Shown here: positions 34,771 to 46,509 of the stretch, piece by piece
How positions within the stretch are numbered: position 1 is the stretch's first letter
How the letters are laid out: each line of letters begins with the position of its first letter
NCBI GenBank assembly: GCA_030549495.1
Contig: JAUIRK010001026.1
Span: 248,001 to 312,000 of the forward strand
Origin: Nectonema munidae
Taxonomy: Eukaryota; Nematomorpha; Nectonematoida; Nectonematidae
Reading direction: 5' to 3'
DNA: 64,000 nucleotides
Program-made: the position numbers and the translations under genes
The notes under the pieces: model-generated
The model's input: the letters and a program-made list of their open reading frames with translations, nothing else
Database searches by the model: none
Told to the model about the DNA's origin: nothing

Positions 34771-36400
34771 AATATTTTGAAAAAACTTGACTTTCAAACT
34801 GAAAACTTTATTTGAAATAAATTAGCTTTACTTCTGAGAGTATCACGATCAAATCGAATCCTCTAGTTTTTTTTCTCAATCTACTGTCTGGCATTTCAAT
34901 GAAGTTTAAAATTCATATTACTTTGACATAATTGAAAATGCACAAGTGTTCTTAAGAATTTTATTTTTTTCAATTAACACTTTTAAAACTTATTTTCAAG
35001 TTTTTATTATTTCGACAAAAAATGATATTTAGTTACTTATTCACATCTAAGTTGAAACTAAGATAACAATGAAATTTTTAAACATTTTCAGGCTTCCAAT
35101 CTTTGTTATATCGAAGTCAAAACATTTATTCGATAAACTCGTGATTCAAAAGCTTAAAAAATCTTAAAATACCAATTCAACAAGATGCCAAAATGGTTTT
35201 GATAAAAAAATTTCCTGATAAGAGATTGTACACAAATGAACAGTTATAACACGCATCGTTATACCGCAAATCGCTTATAAAGCAGAATCAAATTGGCTGA
35301 CATTACATTTGAAGCACGTCTTTTTTACCCCGAAGATTGTTATAATATAAGTACAAAACATTAAAACTCACATGAAATGTTTCACAGAAATATATAAAAC
35401 GATAATGTATCTCGGTTTTTATTCCAAAAAGTGAACTGATTAAGTGTAAAGAAGAGTTACTGTATTTTTGTGCTTTAACAAAACTAGCTAAACTTGAAAT
35501 TTACACTAAAGTTTCCAAGATTTTTATTTTTAGACATCAGTTCATGTTTTACACTGACTGATCAAAATTCAAATCTTACCGTTCATGCAAAGTGTTTACT
35601 GTACAAACAGCAAAAAAGTAGGTAACAACAAAAAACACGATGGGTAATTATGGTGATGCTAGCGTGGGAAAGTTATAACGCGGATCCGTTATACCGAGGA
35701 TGCACACAGTTAACCCTGATTCTCGCACTATAACGCTTCTTGACTGAAGGACGTTTTACATTATTCAAATAAATCATAATGGTTAGCGTGAAATAATTTG
35801 ATTTGCACAATTTTACATACATATTTTTTGCTCACAAATTTTATTTACCGAATGTTTTCTAACTCTATTCTTATTTTTGGTCAAATGAATTAGAATTGAA
35901 ATGTTTTACGCTGTTTAACTCTTACAACTTTTATTTTGATATAAATACAACTTTTAAATTTTTCCATAAAGCAAAAAAAAATCCTTAAAAGTTTTCAATG
36001 TAAAGCTTTTGTTCAGTAAGAAGGTTCCATTTTTACACACTCAATTGAGAAACAAGAATATTTAAACGTTTTTTCAAGTTAGAATGAAAATTCATTTATC
36101 CTCGTTTTCAATGCGAAACGAATCATATTTCTCAAAAAATCTAATTATAAAAAGTTTAAATCGGTAATTGAGTTGAAAAATGAAACTCTTTGACATAGTA
36201 ACAGGATAAACGCTTATTTAAGCTAATATTGAAAAAAAATAGTTTGAGATAACCAATAATAATAAATCAAAAAAGTAGTATTTTTAATAAATCTTGCTAA
36301 CGGGTCACTTGTGACCCAGTCAAAATATCTTCACAAATAGAAATCGAAAAATATATATTTTTTGGAGAAAGTGATCTAAATGATTTAGATGGCATTTATA
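34771..36400. repeat. Inner part of the hAT with direct pogo-like end sequences
   Basis: TATAACACGCATCGTTATACCG near 35245 and TATAACGCGGATCCGTTATACCG-like sequence near 35672 are direct, not inverted, copies about 425 bp apart and resemble Tigger/pogo ends. The rest is AT-rich without protein homology. Confidence 0.4.
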
Positions 36401-37330
36401 TTTTCAAAGTAGAACAATTTTCATGCATTTCCTAACGCCATTATTGCAAAAAAAAATTGTAAAAACGTTTACCATGTCAAACAGTTGCCAGTAGAAAAAA
36501 TAAATATGAAGCCAAACATTATGGTAAAAATCAATATTTCAATCAAATTTATAGTACATATACTGCATTTAATCATATGCAGTGATGCGATACGTTTGAA
36601 CTTGGAAAGAATAAAACGTAGATGGCCACCGGTGACCCGTTCGGCATCTGAAACATCTTTAATCTGGGTCACCAGTGACCCAATCGACAAAAAAGATGAA
36701 CATAACTTGCCATATGTTTCCTTATCCTCATCTTCGAAAAATTCTAAAATGCTCTTATAAAGTTCAAAAAATCTTTGGAGACAGTTTCCTTTCGACAGCC
36801 ATCTCACGTCTGTGTGCATCAAAAGAGAGCTAAACTCTTCTTAATTTTCCCTACAAAGATTTTGAAAAAGCCTATCTTTAAGTGAGCTTGTCTTTATTTA
36901 ATTAATTGTCTTTATGTAAAGATTTGGTGACATCATTTTACCGACAAGGTGTTGTCTATGAATGACACAATGAACCGTTAAAATTTCTGGATAAGTTCTT
37001 TTCAAATGGGCTAAAAAAAACCTTTGTAGCGGCCAACCAATGACTGTGCGCCGTCTGTTGAACACGCTAAAATATTTTGCAATGAAATGCTTTTTTCAAG
37101 AAAAAAGTTTTCTACAACCTTGAAAATTGTTGAACCCTTTGTATCACTAACCAGAGACTTCGCAAATAAAAATTCCTCTGTAAATTCTGAATTGTCATCA
37201 ATGTATATAACATGAGCAAGCAAAAGCGACTGATTGTTGATTATATGAAAACAGGTTGTTTGAATCTTAACTGATCACATAACGTAGTTTTTACGCTTTT
37301 TGACATTTCATTAATTCTTGCCAATACTGT
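36400..37330 (-). mobile_element. ZBED5/FAM200-like hAT transposase pieces
   Basis: Frames on the minus strand read EFTEEFLFAKSLVSDTKGST, then FKVVENFFLEKSISLQNILA followed by CSTDGAQSLVGRYKGFF, and further on MMHTDVRWLSKGNCLQRFFE. These are the EEFLFCKxL, CTDGAxxMxGxxxGF and HTEVRWLSRGxxLxRxFEL blocks of ZBED5-type hAT proteins, in order. They are separated by stops and a frame change. This places the element's coding strand as minus. Confidence 0.85.
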
Positions 37331-37689
37331 GTTGTTACTGAAAGGAACAAATGAAAGTAAATTATTATCACCTTAACCAATCATTGTGCCAACAAATTCT
37401 TTGATACAAGGTAGTATCAAATTTCCTCCAATACTATGTGCTGAAGATAGCATATTTACTTAAGAGTTTTACGTGTCTTGTTTTATCAGCGTGTGTCAAT
37501 CTTATTAATGCATCATTATGATTGGGCAAATAGAGAAGATATGTCTATGATCAAATGCAAATATCAAAAATATATAAAAATTAGGAGACAAATCGCGTCG
37601 AACGCCCCCCCCCCTAGTGCCCCTTGACAGTAAACCCCCAAAATAAAAATTACCCGAAAGGCGATAACGCCCAGGTTTGGAATCCCTGT

Positions 37690-37945
37690 TGTAGAGAATT
37701 GAGTGAATTATATCCCTTCAAACTTCGTGACTTTGCCTATAATAATCACTATCTGCATCTTTTGATACCATTTTCATGGTAGTAGAATGAATAATCATCT
37801 TATATCAAAAGCTGTCAATCAAAATCAAATTAGTATTTTTTCAACAAGATTTTGATAATATAGGTCTATAACTTATAACTTAGTGTTAAATTAGATACGC
37901 TATTGGGAATTTATAATCATATCATAATATACAGATATATATCTT
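37690..37945 (+). repeat. Dispersed repeat family R22, copy 3
   Basis: It starts exactly next to the right end of the 32532-37688 hAT and matches 22280-22500 throughout (TTATATCCCTTCAAACTTCG; TCAACAAGATTTTGATAATA against TCACCAAAATTTTGATATTA). Confidence 0.6.
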
Positions 37946-38284
37946 CCAAAACCTCAAGAGGTTGGACACGCAAGACAACCCCTTCATATTTTTTTTTAAT
38001 TATCTTCCGAAATCTCATAAGAATGAGGATGTGCGACAATTCGTCATAAGTTTATCCATTACATCTATTAATATTAATAAATACATTATTCCTAGTTTTC
38101 CAGTGTATTTAATGTAATATTTCTTTATAATAAAGTTTGTGCCGTGCTTGATTTGAAATAATTAAAATATTTGCGTTTATTTTTTCAATTACACATTCAT
38201 ACAAATTACAACACACTTAATTCTCATCATTAATTTGACACTTATTTACAATAAAGTTTCCTCTATATAATAAAATGAGGAGAC
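37946..38284. other. Spacer, no gene seen
   Basis: AT-rich sequence between two repeats. Confidence 0.35.
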
Positions 38285-38289
38285 GTGAA

Positions 38290-38445
38290 TATTCATTCAA
38301 CTACCATGTGTGACCGTGGGTGTGTTTTCATTGACAAGGCACCGCTTATGTCAAGCTATGAAAAAATTGGTATCGATGAGGAATCGAACCCAGAAAGACG
38401 CCGTGATGAGTCCATTATCTCAACCAACCTGCCATGCCACCTACA
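38290..38445 (-). mobile_element. tRNA-derived SINE, copy 1
   Basis: Read on the minus strand: GTGGCATGGCAGGTTGGTTG, GGACTCATCACGG, then GGGTTCGATTCC (B box) and CATCGATACC, ending in GACAATGAAAACACACCCAC-type sequence. It matches 58411-58560 on the opposite strand and, more distantly, 59454-59590. TGGTTGAGATAATGG fits an A box. Confidence 0.85.
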
Positions 38446-38627
38446 TATGTATGCCATATACCTAGATTTTGAAGTGTATTTAATTTGCTACTTTTCTATA
38501 ATTGCTCTGTGTTGGATTTGAAATAATAAAATAAGAAGCCGACTTGGTAAACGTTATTGTCTTTTTGAAAAGGGATAGTGAGGCCATTTTTAATGATCTG
38601 TATGTTCTAGTGGTACTATAACAAAGT

Positions 38628-39260
38628 CAGGGGCGCATATCCCTTTTCTAATTTCTAATCTAACTCTGTTGATAATAAAAGATTTTTCAGGCGTATCGTT
38701 AGGGTTAAGTAATATTATAATTATAATATATTTTCAAAGAGAATAAGAAATTTTTGGGCTTATGTTTTTGGGATAAGATAATTTCCTTTTTAAAATATAT
38801 ATTTACAAAAACCGAAGCTTTTTAATTTTGTTGGGTTCGGCATTACTCGTAATAAATTAAAATTTTGGTATAATCGAATAAAACTCTTCTTTGCTTACAA
38901 AATTGCAGAAGCCAAAAAAATTAAGTTTCAGGTGTTGTATATATATTTAAAATGACATTATCTTGCCCTAACCACAAGCTTAAAAAGTTTCTTATTACTT
39001 TGGCAAATATATTATAAAAATAACATTATTTAACCCCCCCCCCTGTGATATAAAGAGGGTCGAAAAAACCTCTGACTACACAAATAATTATGAATTTTAT
39101 ATCAATTAAAAGACAAGTTTGTCTTTTGAGTAGACTTTCCATATTACTTTTCTTGCTTGTCTTAGAGACAAATTCATTTATATTAAATTTTAAAAATTAT
39201 TAAAAAAAGCCCCCCCCCCCCCCCCTCTTCCCCTAAGAATTTTGAAGATGTGCGCCTCTG
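38628..39260 (+). mobile_element. Non-autonomous hAT-like element, about 630 bp
   Basis: The left end CAGGGGCGCATATC and the reversed right end CAGAGGCGCACATC match at 12 of 14 positions. A long C run lies 25-40 bp inside the right end. The 8-bp flanks do not agree, so the boundary or age is uncertain. A single end of the same family is at about 62283-62304. Confidence 0.6.
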
Positions 39261-39270
39261 GTAATATAAA

Positions 39271-39990
39271 CAGGGTTGTGGATTCGGAGTCTGGAGTCAC
39301 ACCTTTTGAGAAAAAATTAAATAAATAAATAAATAAAAAAAAACTAAAAAAAAAAATACATTTATAGTGTGTAACGCTGCAAAGACGCAACATAAAATGT
39401 TTATCATTTTAGTTCAACCTTTATATTTTTGCAACCGATAGAGAAAGGCTGAAAAATTCAATAAAATTAAGGAATGACTTTTCTTTTTTATGTTAAAATT
39501 AGTTTGTAAAGGAGCAAAACTCAGTTTATATTAAGCAAAAAGTTTTAAGGAAAAAAATTGTAAACCAATTACTTTGGAAAAAATAGCATAAATTGAGTTT
39601 ATGAATCGTATTGTTTTGTCTTAGATAAAAAGGTTATACACAATAATTTGATATCTTTTTGAAGAAATGCAAGATATTAAACTACAAATACAAACGGATA
39701 GAACATTTTAATAAATTTTGTTGAAAATCTATCAAACTTTTGGCTTACGACAAAGTAGACTTTTTGGATATTTATAAAATTTGAAACAGAAAAGTTGATA
39801 TTGCATAATTATAAATTTTTAAAGTCAAAGTCTCAATATTATATATATATAAAGGTGGAGCCATTAATGTTAAAGAAATTTTACATAAATATTGTTGCAC
39901 TCTCAAAAATTACAAATGGAGACGGAGTGGAAAAATTATAAATAAGTGGATTCAGAGTGGCCAAATATTTTTCAGACTCCACCACCTTGT
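39271..39990 (+). mobile_element. Non-autonomous element with GGAGTC-rich ends
   Basis: CAGGGTTGTGGATTCGGAGT with CTGGAGTCAC on the left, and CAGACTCCACCACCTTGT on the right, which reversed is ACAAGGTGGTGGAGTCTG. The ends are inverted and imperfect. The interior is AT-rich with no protein. Related CTCCGACTCC sequence occurs at 58640-58700. Confidence 0.45.
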
Positions 39991-41035
39991 ATATAATATA
40001 TGGAAAAATATCATACAAATAAATTCCACTCCCGGCAGCGTACAACCCCCATCACCCCGCTTCTTTTTTAAGTGGCCAGGAAAGTCTTATGTTGATGTGA
40101 TAAATGTCTTTTTAAGTCTTTTAGATGAAAACAAAGACAAAGGCAACGTTGTTACTATGCTATTATTCAACATAAATCTTATCTGCATCCACAAACACAC
40201 GCTTGTTCACTTAAAAACATTTATATTCTATGTAAAATTTGAGCTCAAATAGAAGTTCTCTGGTGAGCTGTATGATGAGATGACCCAACTGGTTGAAAAT
40301 TGAGGACCTTATGAGTATTTTTCACGTCATACTTAACGTTTTATATACTGGTAGATTGTACAGGTTCAAAATGTCAATTTAAAGATTAGGATGGCAAGTT
40401 GAATATGGCCGTCGCTCTTAAGTTGTTACATAAAAGATGGAAAAAAATGACAAAAATAAATTTTAATATAATCTAACTGAATAACAAAAATATTTTCCTA
40501 AAATGTATAAAAACTATATTTAAAAAAATAAAGAAAATTTTAAATTACAAGACCTTTAAATTTAGGAAAGTAATCTAAAAACTCACTAAGCGTATTTTAA
40601 AAACTTCTAAGAAAAAACTAGAGCCTTTCAAATTTAGGCAAAAATTTCAAAAAAAATAAAAAATATAATTTCAAATAATTTTAGTAGCTTTGGATAACCT
40701 TTATAATAAAAGCTATTAGAAAATCAATAATACTTTACATTTTGAATGGAACAAATTACATAAAATCTTTCTATGTTTATTTGTTGTACTATATAATTTG
40801 AGGGTGAGATGACCTGTGAACAGCGACATATAGTAAAATTTAATTGCCCGCTAAAAATTTTCTTACCACTACATTTTCCAAAGGTTAACTGAAAGACTGG
40901 TTCGGCATTTAACCTTTACTGAGATTCAGCGTGTTCGCACTGGTCATTGCCTAACGGAATTTGTCAAAAGAAAGGATTTTGTTCTTAAATTCATTCCGAA
41001 TAAATAAACTAATTATTTTGTTTGTTAAAAATATA
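39991..41035. other. Spacer before LINE, no clear gene
   Basis: At about 40900-41000 the plus strand can be read LTFTEIQRVRTGHCLTEFVK, which recalls the RxGHxxL region after RNase H in some LINEs or integrase-less transposons. This is too short to assign. Confidence 0.35.
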
Positions 41036-41039
41036 TAAT

Positions 41040-43620
41040 AGCGAAATGTTGACTTTTAACTAGGGAGATTTCTTACGAGAGTTTAGCTAAAACGTTATTA
41101 TTTTTAATTGATAATCCAAAAAACAACTTTTCGGAAGTTGAAAAAAGACTAGAATCAATTGAATCAAAAATCTCAGTATTTTGCAATTGCAAAAATCATA
41201 TGAATGAAAATGTTAAGCATAGGCCGTTATATAGTGACATTGTTCAAAAAGTTCGGAATTCTAGTAAAGCTAATAGTTTCAATCCTTCTCTATCGCTTAA
41301 AATTCCGAAATTTTTTGACAGTAGTAAGTGTAATTTTTCCACAAGTATGAACACTAAATTAAATCCGATTAAAAATAAACTTTCTATTAAAAATTGCAAA
41401 AAAACTAATAATGACTCTTTAATTTTAGAAACATCTTGCCAAAACAATTTTGATCACTAAGAAGTTCTTAAAAATCAGTCCCTTAAATTTGAACTACTTC
41501 AAAAAAAATCCCCTTACTATTGTATTAAAAATACAAATAATAATTTAAAAATTAAAAGAGTACATTTGTACTCAAAATAACCTCAATTCCGACAATATCC
41601 TAAATCTTTTTAAACATTCTAGTAAGTCTAAGTCACACTATTCTGTGGGAATTAAATTTGACCACAATATACTAAAAGAAGTATATTCTAAAAAATATCT
41701 ATATATAGATTGTTATGCGTTTAAGTTAGAATTGCTGCGATCTTTTGTAAAGATATGTTATAAATGTAATAAATACGATCGCCTAGGTAAAGATTGCAGA
41801 TCTAGCATTTCTGTTTGTAGGTTCTGTGGTTTGTCCCACATGTCTAACGAATGTTCAACACCCAGATCTCTGTTTTGCTATAGATGCTCTGATAAAAAAT
41901 GGAGCACAATCATGCTTGCAACTCTAATCTTTGTTTATCTTTTAATGAAGAAAAAGAGAGGCGCGATAAAAATAAATACGATGAATCTTAAATATATCAT
42001 AGATGAAAATAATTGATAGGAACACTTCAAATGAAAGCATTGACTTTATCGATAGTTTGTATTCTGAATATTCTAGTTCTTTGTTATTATGAGTCTTAAT
42101 TCTCAATCACTTAACTCTAAATTTGATGAATTATGCTTGTTAATAAATATTATCAACAATATAAATAAAAACTATATATCGGTAGTATGCATTCAAGAAA
42201 CTTGGCTTCATTCTCTAGTTAATTATTTTGATTTTTCTAAGTATAATTTTGTCTCTCAACCATGTTCCATGTCTTCTCACTCTGGACTTGGATTTTTTGT
42301 TCTTAAATCGCTTTTGTATAATACAGGGACATGCAAATTTAGTTCATCTACTTTTGAGGTTTTTTCAATGGAATTAACTCTAGCTCATCAAAAAAAAGTT
42401 CTTGTTCACAACTTATATCGTCCCCCAAATATGAACAAAAAAGTTTTCAATACATTTTTATCCGATTTTGAATCTTTTTTAAATTCTTTGTGTAGCAAAT
42501 ATCAACATATTTTGGATGGTGATCTGAATATTGATCTTTTTAAATATAGCAAATCTTCTCTGGTTCGAAGTTATTTTGATCTTATTTTGTCATATTCATT
42601 TAAGTTTACTATTTCTAAATGCACAAGGCCGCAGGCTTCAACCTTAATCGACAATATTATTAGGATCCTTAAAATATAATAGTTATGTCTTACACTCAAA
42701 AATCTCCGACGATTTTCCGGTTTTCGTCTCACTTCCTATAGGCATGAGTAATAAACTTTTTACTAAAAAGATATTTCTTAGGTCAAAATTCATTGGTATG
42801 GTAGAGTCATTTAACTTCCTTCAAGTTCTTGAGCCCTATTTTTTGGCACCTAATCTATTTTTTGCTTATTTATTAAGTTTTTTGTAAACAAATACAAACA
42901 TTTTTCAAATGTTTGAATGACCTCAGGTTTGTTAAAATCAATAAAGATAAGAGATAATTTATTTAGAAGTTTGAAAAAACAACCTAACAATACTTACTTA
43001 CGTGTCAAATATCTTTATTATCGCAACAAATTGAAAACCCTTATAAAAGTTAGTAAAAATAATTATTTTTCTAAATATTTTAACTGTAAATCAAATATTG
43101 ATATTTGGAAAAGACTTAACTCTTTATTTTGAAAAAACAATAATAGTAATTTACAAGTAAATTTAGACACAAATATTGAAAGCAGTGATAAAGAGGTAGC
43201 TGACGCATTTATAGATCACTTTACTATGAATAACATAACTCCACAATCAAAGGATTATGTTAAATACATTGATATTAAGGAGACTATTTTTTCTTTACGA
43301 AACATAGATCTTTATGAGTTAATTGATGTAGTTAGAAATACCAAAAACAATGACTCAAACGATTACTATGGAATTTCTTTTAGTCTGTTTAAACAAAAGT
43401 ATTACTTTTGGTCTTTAATGCCTGCCTTACTCGGGCCACTTTTCCTTCTGTTTTTAAAACTACAAAAAGTATACCCGTTTTTAAAAAGGGAAACAAAAAC
43501 TGCTTGAATAACTATCGACCTATACAATGCGAGTTTTTTCCTATTCATTAGAGTTATCTTCAATTGGCAGGTCTTTATCAAAATTTTAATCAACATTTTC
43601 TATTTCAATATTCGTTCTAA
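41040..43620 (+). mobile_element. 5' part of a LINE (ORF1, endonuclease, start of reverse transcriptase)
   Basis: The order is: ORF1-like region with RLESIESKISVFCNC, a zinc-knuckle segment (CYKCNKYDRLGKDC, CRFCGLSHMSNEC, CYRCSDKKW) at about 41750-41910; an endonuclease frame at 42089-42679 (SLNSQSLNSKFDEL, CIQETWL, HNLYRPP, DGDLNIDLF); the linker (GLLKSIKIRDNLF) at 42917-43132; and the start of the reverse transcriptase, VYPFLKRETK in one frame with NNYRPI in the next, near 43470-43525. The element then stops, so the RT palm is missing. Several stops and frame changes. In the first knuckle His is replaced. The endonuclease GDLNID motif is intact. Jockey/CR1-like; exact clade not determined. 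Confidence 0.85.
42089..42679 (+). pseudogene. LINE apurinic-like endonuclease frame
   Basis: A 196-codon open frame covers most of the endonuclease domain: N-terminal LNSQSLNSK, CIQETWLHS, GLGFFVLKS, VHNLYRPPN, DGDLNIDLFK and TRPQASTLIDNII at the end. These match the SLNxRSLxxK, QETWL, YRPP, GDFNxD and TRxTSLIDxI signposts of LINE endonucleases. Target cleavage would have been its role. The rest of the ORF2 is broken. Confidence 0.8.
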
Positions 43621-43799
43621 GCTAGTTGATAAACTTGATCATCATTGACATCTTTATTTGTATCTAGATCCAAATTAAAAAAAGAAAATCCCACTGAAGC
43701 AAAAAAATTTTAACGGTTGTTTCTTTTATATTGTCTCAAGCCCTGCTGATCCAATGAATCGAATCAAAAAGAATTTTTTTTTACAAAGTTCTGCTGTTG

Positions 43800-45080
43800 A
43801 ACTTGAGTTGTCCAATTTAGTGAGAAGCTAGGTTATCATTAGTTTTCGATAACGTACTTTAAACGATCTAATAACACCTTGATTGAGGGTTTGGAGTACA
43901 GAGGTAGTGTTCGGTGGTAGAAACTTGAGATAAATGTTGCTGAGTCTTATATCTTGTGTGTGAGATGCAGCATTATCCAAAAACATCAATAATTTTCGCC
44001 GTTGAAGCTTCATTTTATTGTTCAGTGTGCGTATCCAGTCTACGAATATGCTTGATGTCATCCAAGATTTTTTATTAGCGTAGTAGGTGACGGGTAAGTT
44101 AGTTTTGTCAATATTTTTAAAACAACGGGTGTTAGTTGCTTTACCTAAAAAAAAGAAAATAGAGAGGTCAGGATTCAAAATTAAATTGCATTTACCTATG
44201 ACTAGTGGCTTAAGATTTTCCCCAGTTGAGCTGCATGCCAACATGGCAGTCAGTCTTTCTCTTGCTTTTTTTCCACCTCTACAAGACTGGTTTTTAACGG
44301 AGAGAGTTTTGTCTGGTAACGCAGGAAAAAATAAAGCGGTTTCATCACAGTTGAAAATGTCAGCAGGTGAGTAGTCTTTAGAAATTTCTTGAAGTCGTTT
44401 ACTACAGTATCTGTCATTTTAGTGCTAGTTTCTCCACATACTTTGTATGCATGTACAGAATAACGAAAACGCCATCTGTCTAACCATCCATTTGAAGCTT
44501 TAAAATAATTAAGTTTTAACTTAACTTTATCATCAAGTGATAATTCTTGGCGGAAACATTTTGTTGAACGGAACATGCGTGAGAAAATTAAAAATAATAA
44601 CAGCTATAAAAGTTGTTTTAGTTCTAGGATAAAATACGTCCCAGTTGTAGTATGTATGATGTAATCAACAATGTGTAGGTGTCAATGTGTTCATATTAGA
44701 TATGAAAAAACAGTGTTTGAAATAACTGTTGAATTGCTATATTACCGTCGCACGCCTGTGTGTATTGCCTGTGTATGATGGAGTGTGACTGTCATAGCCA
44801 AATCGATCTAGACACACAAGATAGTCAAGCAATTTTGACAGATTTCTTCGTGTTTTGATAAGATAATGAGGTAATCTCTTGATCTTTTAAATATGATAAA
44901 AAGTTTTTATATCTGTTACTGTCGTGTGTGTGCGTGTTGTCAATAAGTGATGGAGTGTGAATGTACGGTTTAACGACAAAATTTCCATTAAATTGGATAT
45001 GCATTTGCCGAGACTTTTTAAAACAGTCGGTTTAAAGGGGTGGCCGGTTTTATGAGGGACCGGTTTAGAGAAGTTTCACT
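43800..45080 (-). mobile_element. Tigger-type DNA transposon
   Basis: On the minus strand: the helix-turn-helix part FKASNGWLDRWRFRYSVHAY and VCGETSTKM; the catalytic core SPADIFNCDETALFFPALPD, GGKKARERLTAML, ANKKSWMTSSIFVDWIRTLN, RKLLMFLDNAASH and LPPNTTSVLQTLNQGVIRSF. The first two catalytic Asp are present (CDETA, FLDN), while the third, normally LDQG, reads LNQG. One frame change separates the head from the core, and there is an insertion after CNLIL. An end-like GTGAAACTTCTCTAAACCGG (reversed) lies at about 45045-45070. Inactive but fairly young-looking. Confidence 0.88.
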
Positions 45081-45685
45081 TTATAAGTTATTTCAGCACC
45101 CTGCTAAATTATGAAGTAGGTAGATAAATACTAATTCCCATATATTTATCAAAATATCCAGACTACATGGCCAAACATCACAGTGTACTCAATGAACTAG
45201 AACCTTTTATCACAGATCACTATAATTTAAGTTCATTCATAAAATATTCTTCATAGCATGCTAATTTAGATAAGTTTTAAGAGTCCAGACATTCTAAGTT
45301 AAGAAAATGTGGTCGTTTCGCGCTTTTATAAAGAACAAACAAAATTAAGTCAAAATAAATTATGTAATTTGAAATAGTTTCAAACACCTTTTCTCTTTAG
45401 CCTCCACTTATCCCTTCTACATATTTCTAGAAGTTATATTAACCTAACTTCTAATTTGTAAAAATTTTTATCCTTACACGAAAAATGGGAAACATTAATT
45501 GTTGAATTGTGAAGTATAGGAATTAAGAGGCGCTATAGCATATAACTTTTTCTGCATCAACACTTTTCCCCAATTTTGAAGTCATATCTTAAAAGATATA
45601 AATAGCTTTTATTACATTTTTTGACAAATAAATACAAAAGCTTTATTCTTCCAATGAAGAAGCCTCATATGATAAAATTTGCGCA
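45081..45685. other. Spacer and probable 3' UTR of GOSR1
   Basis: No other gene was recognised. On the minus strand the GOSR1 stop is followed by AT-rich sequence. Confidence 0.4.
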
Positions 45686-46459
45686 TTACTTGAATGCGTA
45701 TATGAGGGTGATGATGAGTAAAACAGAAATAACAGTAGCAATCAAGAGTGTATCCTTGCGCTTTTTAAATCTAATTTTGCGCATCAAATTACTCACTTGA
45801 GGGAATCTTTGATGAAGCCAATCAAACTTAGAGACCAATCCGTAGAGTTTGTGCCGCTGAGAGCGCATGTTTTCTTTTGTGAGAAGCGCAATTTCAATGT
45901 GATCATCAAGGAGTTGAGTGGTGCTATTGATGCATTCTGACTCTTCCATACCCAACTGGAGAGATGTTTCAGATTTGCGATTTCGACTGCTTGCAGAATT
46001 CAATCTTTTTACATCATTGCCGATCACGTTGAGTAGGTGTTGGCGATTCTTGGCATTGTTATAAGCCTTGCTTGTTTTACTAAATTCCAGTTTATAATCC
46101 TTCAATATTTCTTGATGGCGTTGAATTGTGTGCAGGTCTGTTGCTTGAGAAGTGGACGAAAATGATATTTGACCAGCTTCTCGTGAAAGTGATGCATCAA
46201 AAATGGCGCCCATTTCAAGATTAATCGCTTCCAATTTACTGATCAAGGATTCAATGTAATCAATTTGATCTTTAATCAAATCGAATTGACCTTCTTGTGG
46301 AGAGATGGAGTTAAAACTGTTTTGTTGGCTTAGAGAAGAACTGGAAGTGCGTGCAGTAATACTGTTACCCAAGGCAATGAGTTTAATTTCAATTTCATAC
46401 TCAACTTGGCGAGCTTGCTTATTTAGACTTTCAAAGGAAGTGGAATTTTGTGAAATCAT
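45686..46459 (-). CDS. GOSR1: Golgi SNAP receptor complex member 1 (GS28), 257 residues
   Basis: A Qb-SNARE that drives fusion within the Golgi and between ER and Golgi. The N-terminus ESLNKQARQVEYEIEIKL matches human EDLRKQARQLENELDLKL. The middle has LHTIQRHQEILKDYKLEF against LHTLQRHRDILQDYTHEF. The SNARE helix ends with IEIALLTKENMRSQRHKL, with the zero-layer Gln at about 201, then RFPQVSNLMRKIRFKKRKD and a C-terminal anchor of about 19 hydrophobic residues ending YAFK. Full family length, one coding exon. The ATG at 46459 is taken as start: the GTG before it abuts an acceptor-like TTTTTATAG, so a leader intron lies upstream. A Ser/Gln-rich loop at 38-57 replaces the usual linker. It is less AT-rich than its flanks. 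Confidence 0.96.
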   Translation of the reverse strand: MISQNSTSFESLNKQARQVEYEIEIKLIALGNSITARTSSSSLSQQNSFNSISPQEGQFDLIKDQIDYIESLISKLEAINLEMGAIFDASLSREAGQISFSSTSQATDLHTIQRHQEILKDYKLEFSKTSKAYNNAKNRQHLLNVIGNDVKRLNSASSRNRKSETSLQLGMEESECINSTTQLLDDHIEIALLTKENMRSQRHKLYGLVSKFDWLHQRFPQVSNLMRKIRFKKRKDTLLIATVISVLLIITLIYAFK

Positions 46460-46509
46460 CACCTATAAAAAGAAGCGCTCTGTATATAACATATTATATA
46501 TATATTTTA

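Larger units (their letters stand above)
32532..37688 (-). mobile_element. ZBED5-type hAT element, about 5.2 kb, with nested insertions
   Basis: The left end CAGTGGTTCCCAACC and the right end, reversed CAGGGATTCCAAACC, agree at 12 of 15 positions. Flanks TTCTAAAG and TTGTAGAG agree at 6 of 8, as for an old hAT target duplication. On the minus strand, 36469-37330 encodes ZBED5/FAM200-like pieces. A piggyBac remnant at about 33199-34770 sits inside and explains the excess length. It is worn and clearly inactive. Confidence 0.65.

Noticed and set aside
41750-41910. Zinc knuckles as evidence of a retroviral gag
   Set aside because: They are followed directly by a LINE endonuclease frame; such knuckles are normal in LINE ORF1 proteins, and no protease, integrase or LTRs are present.
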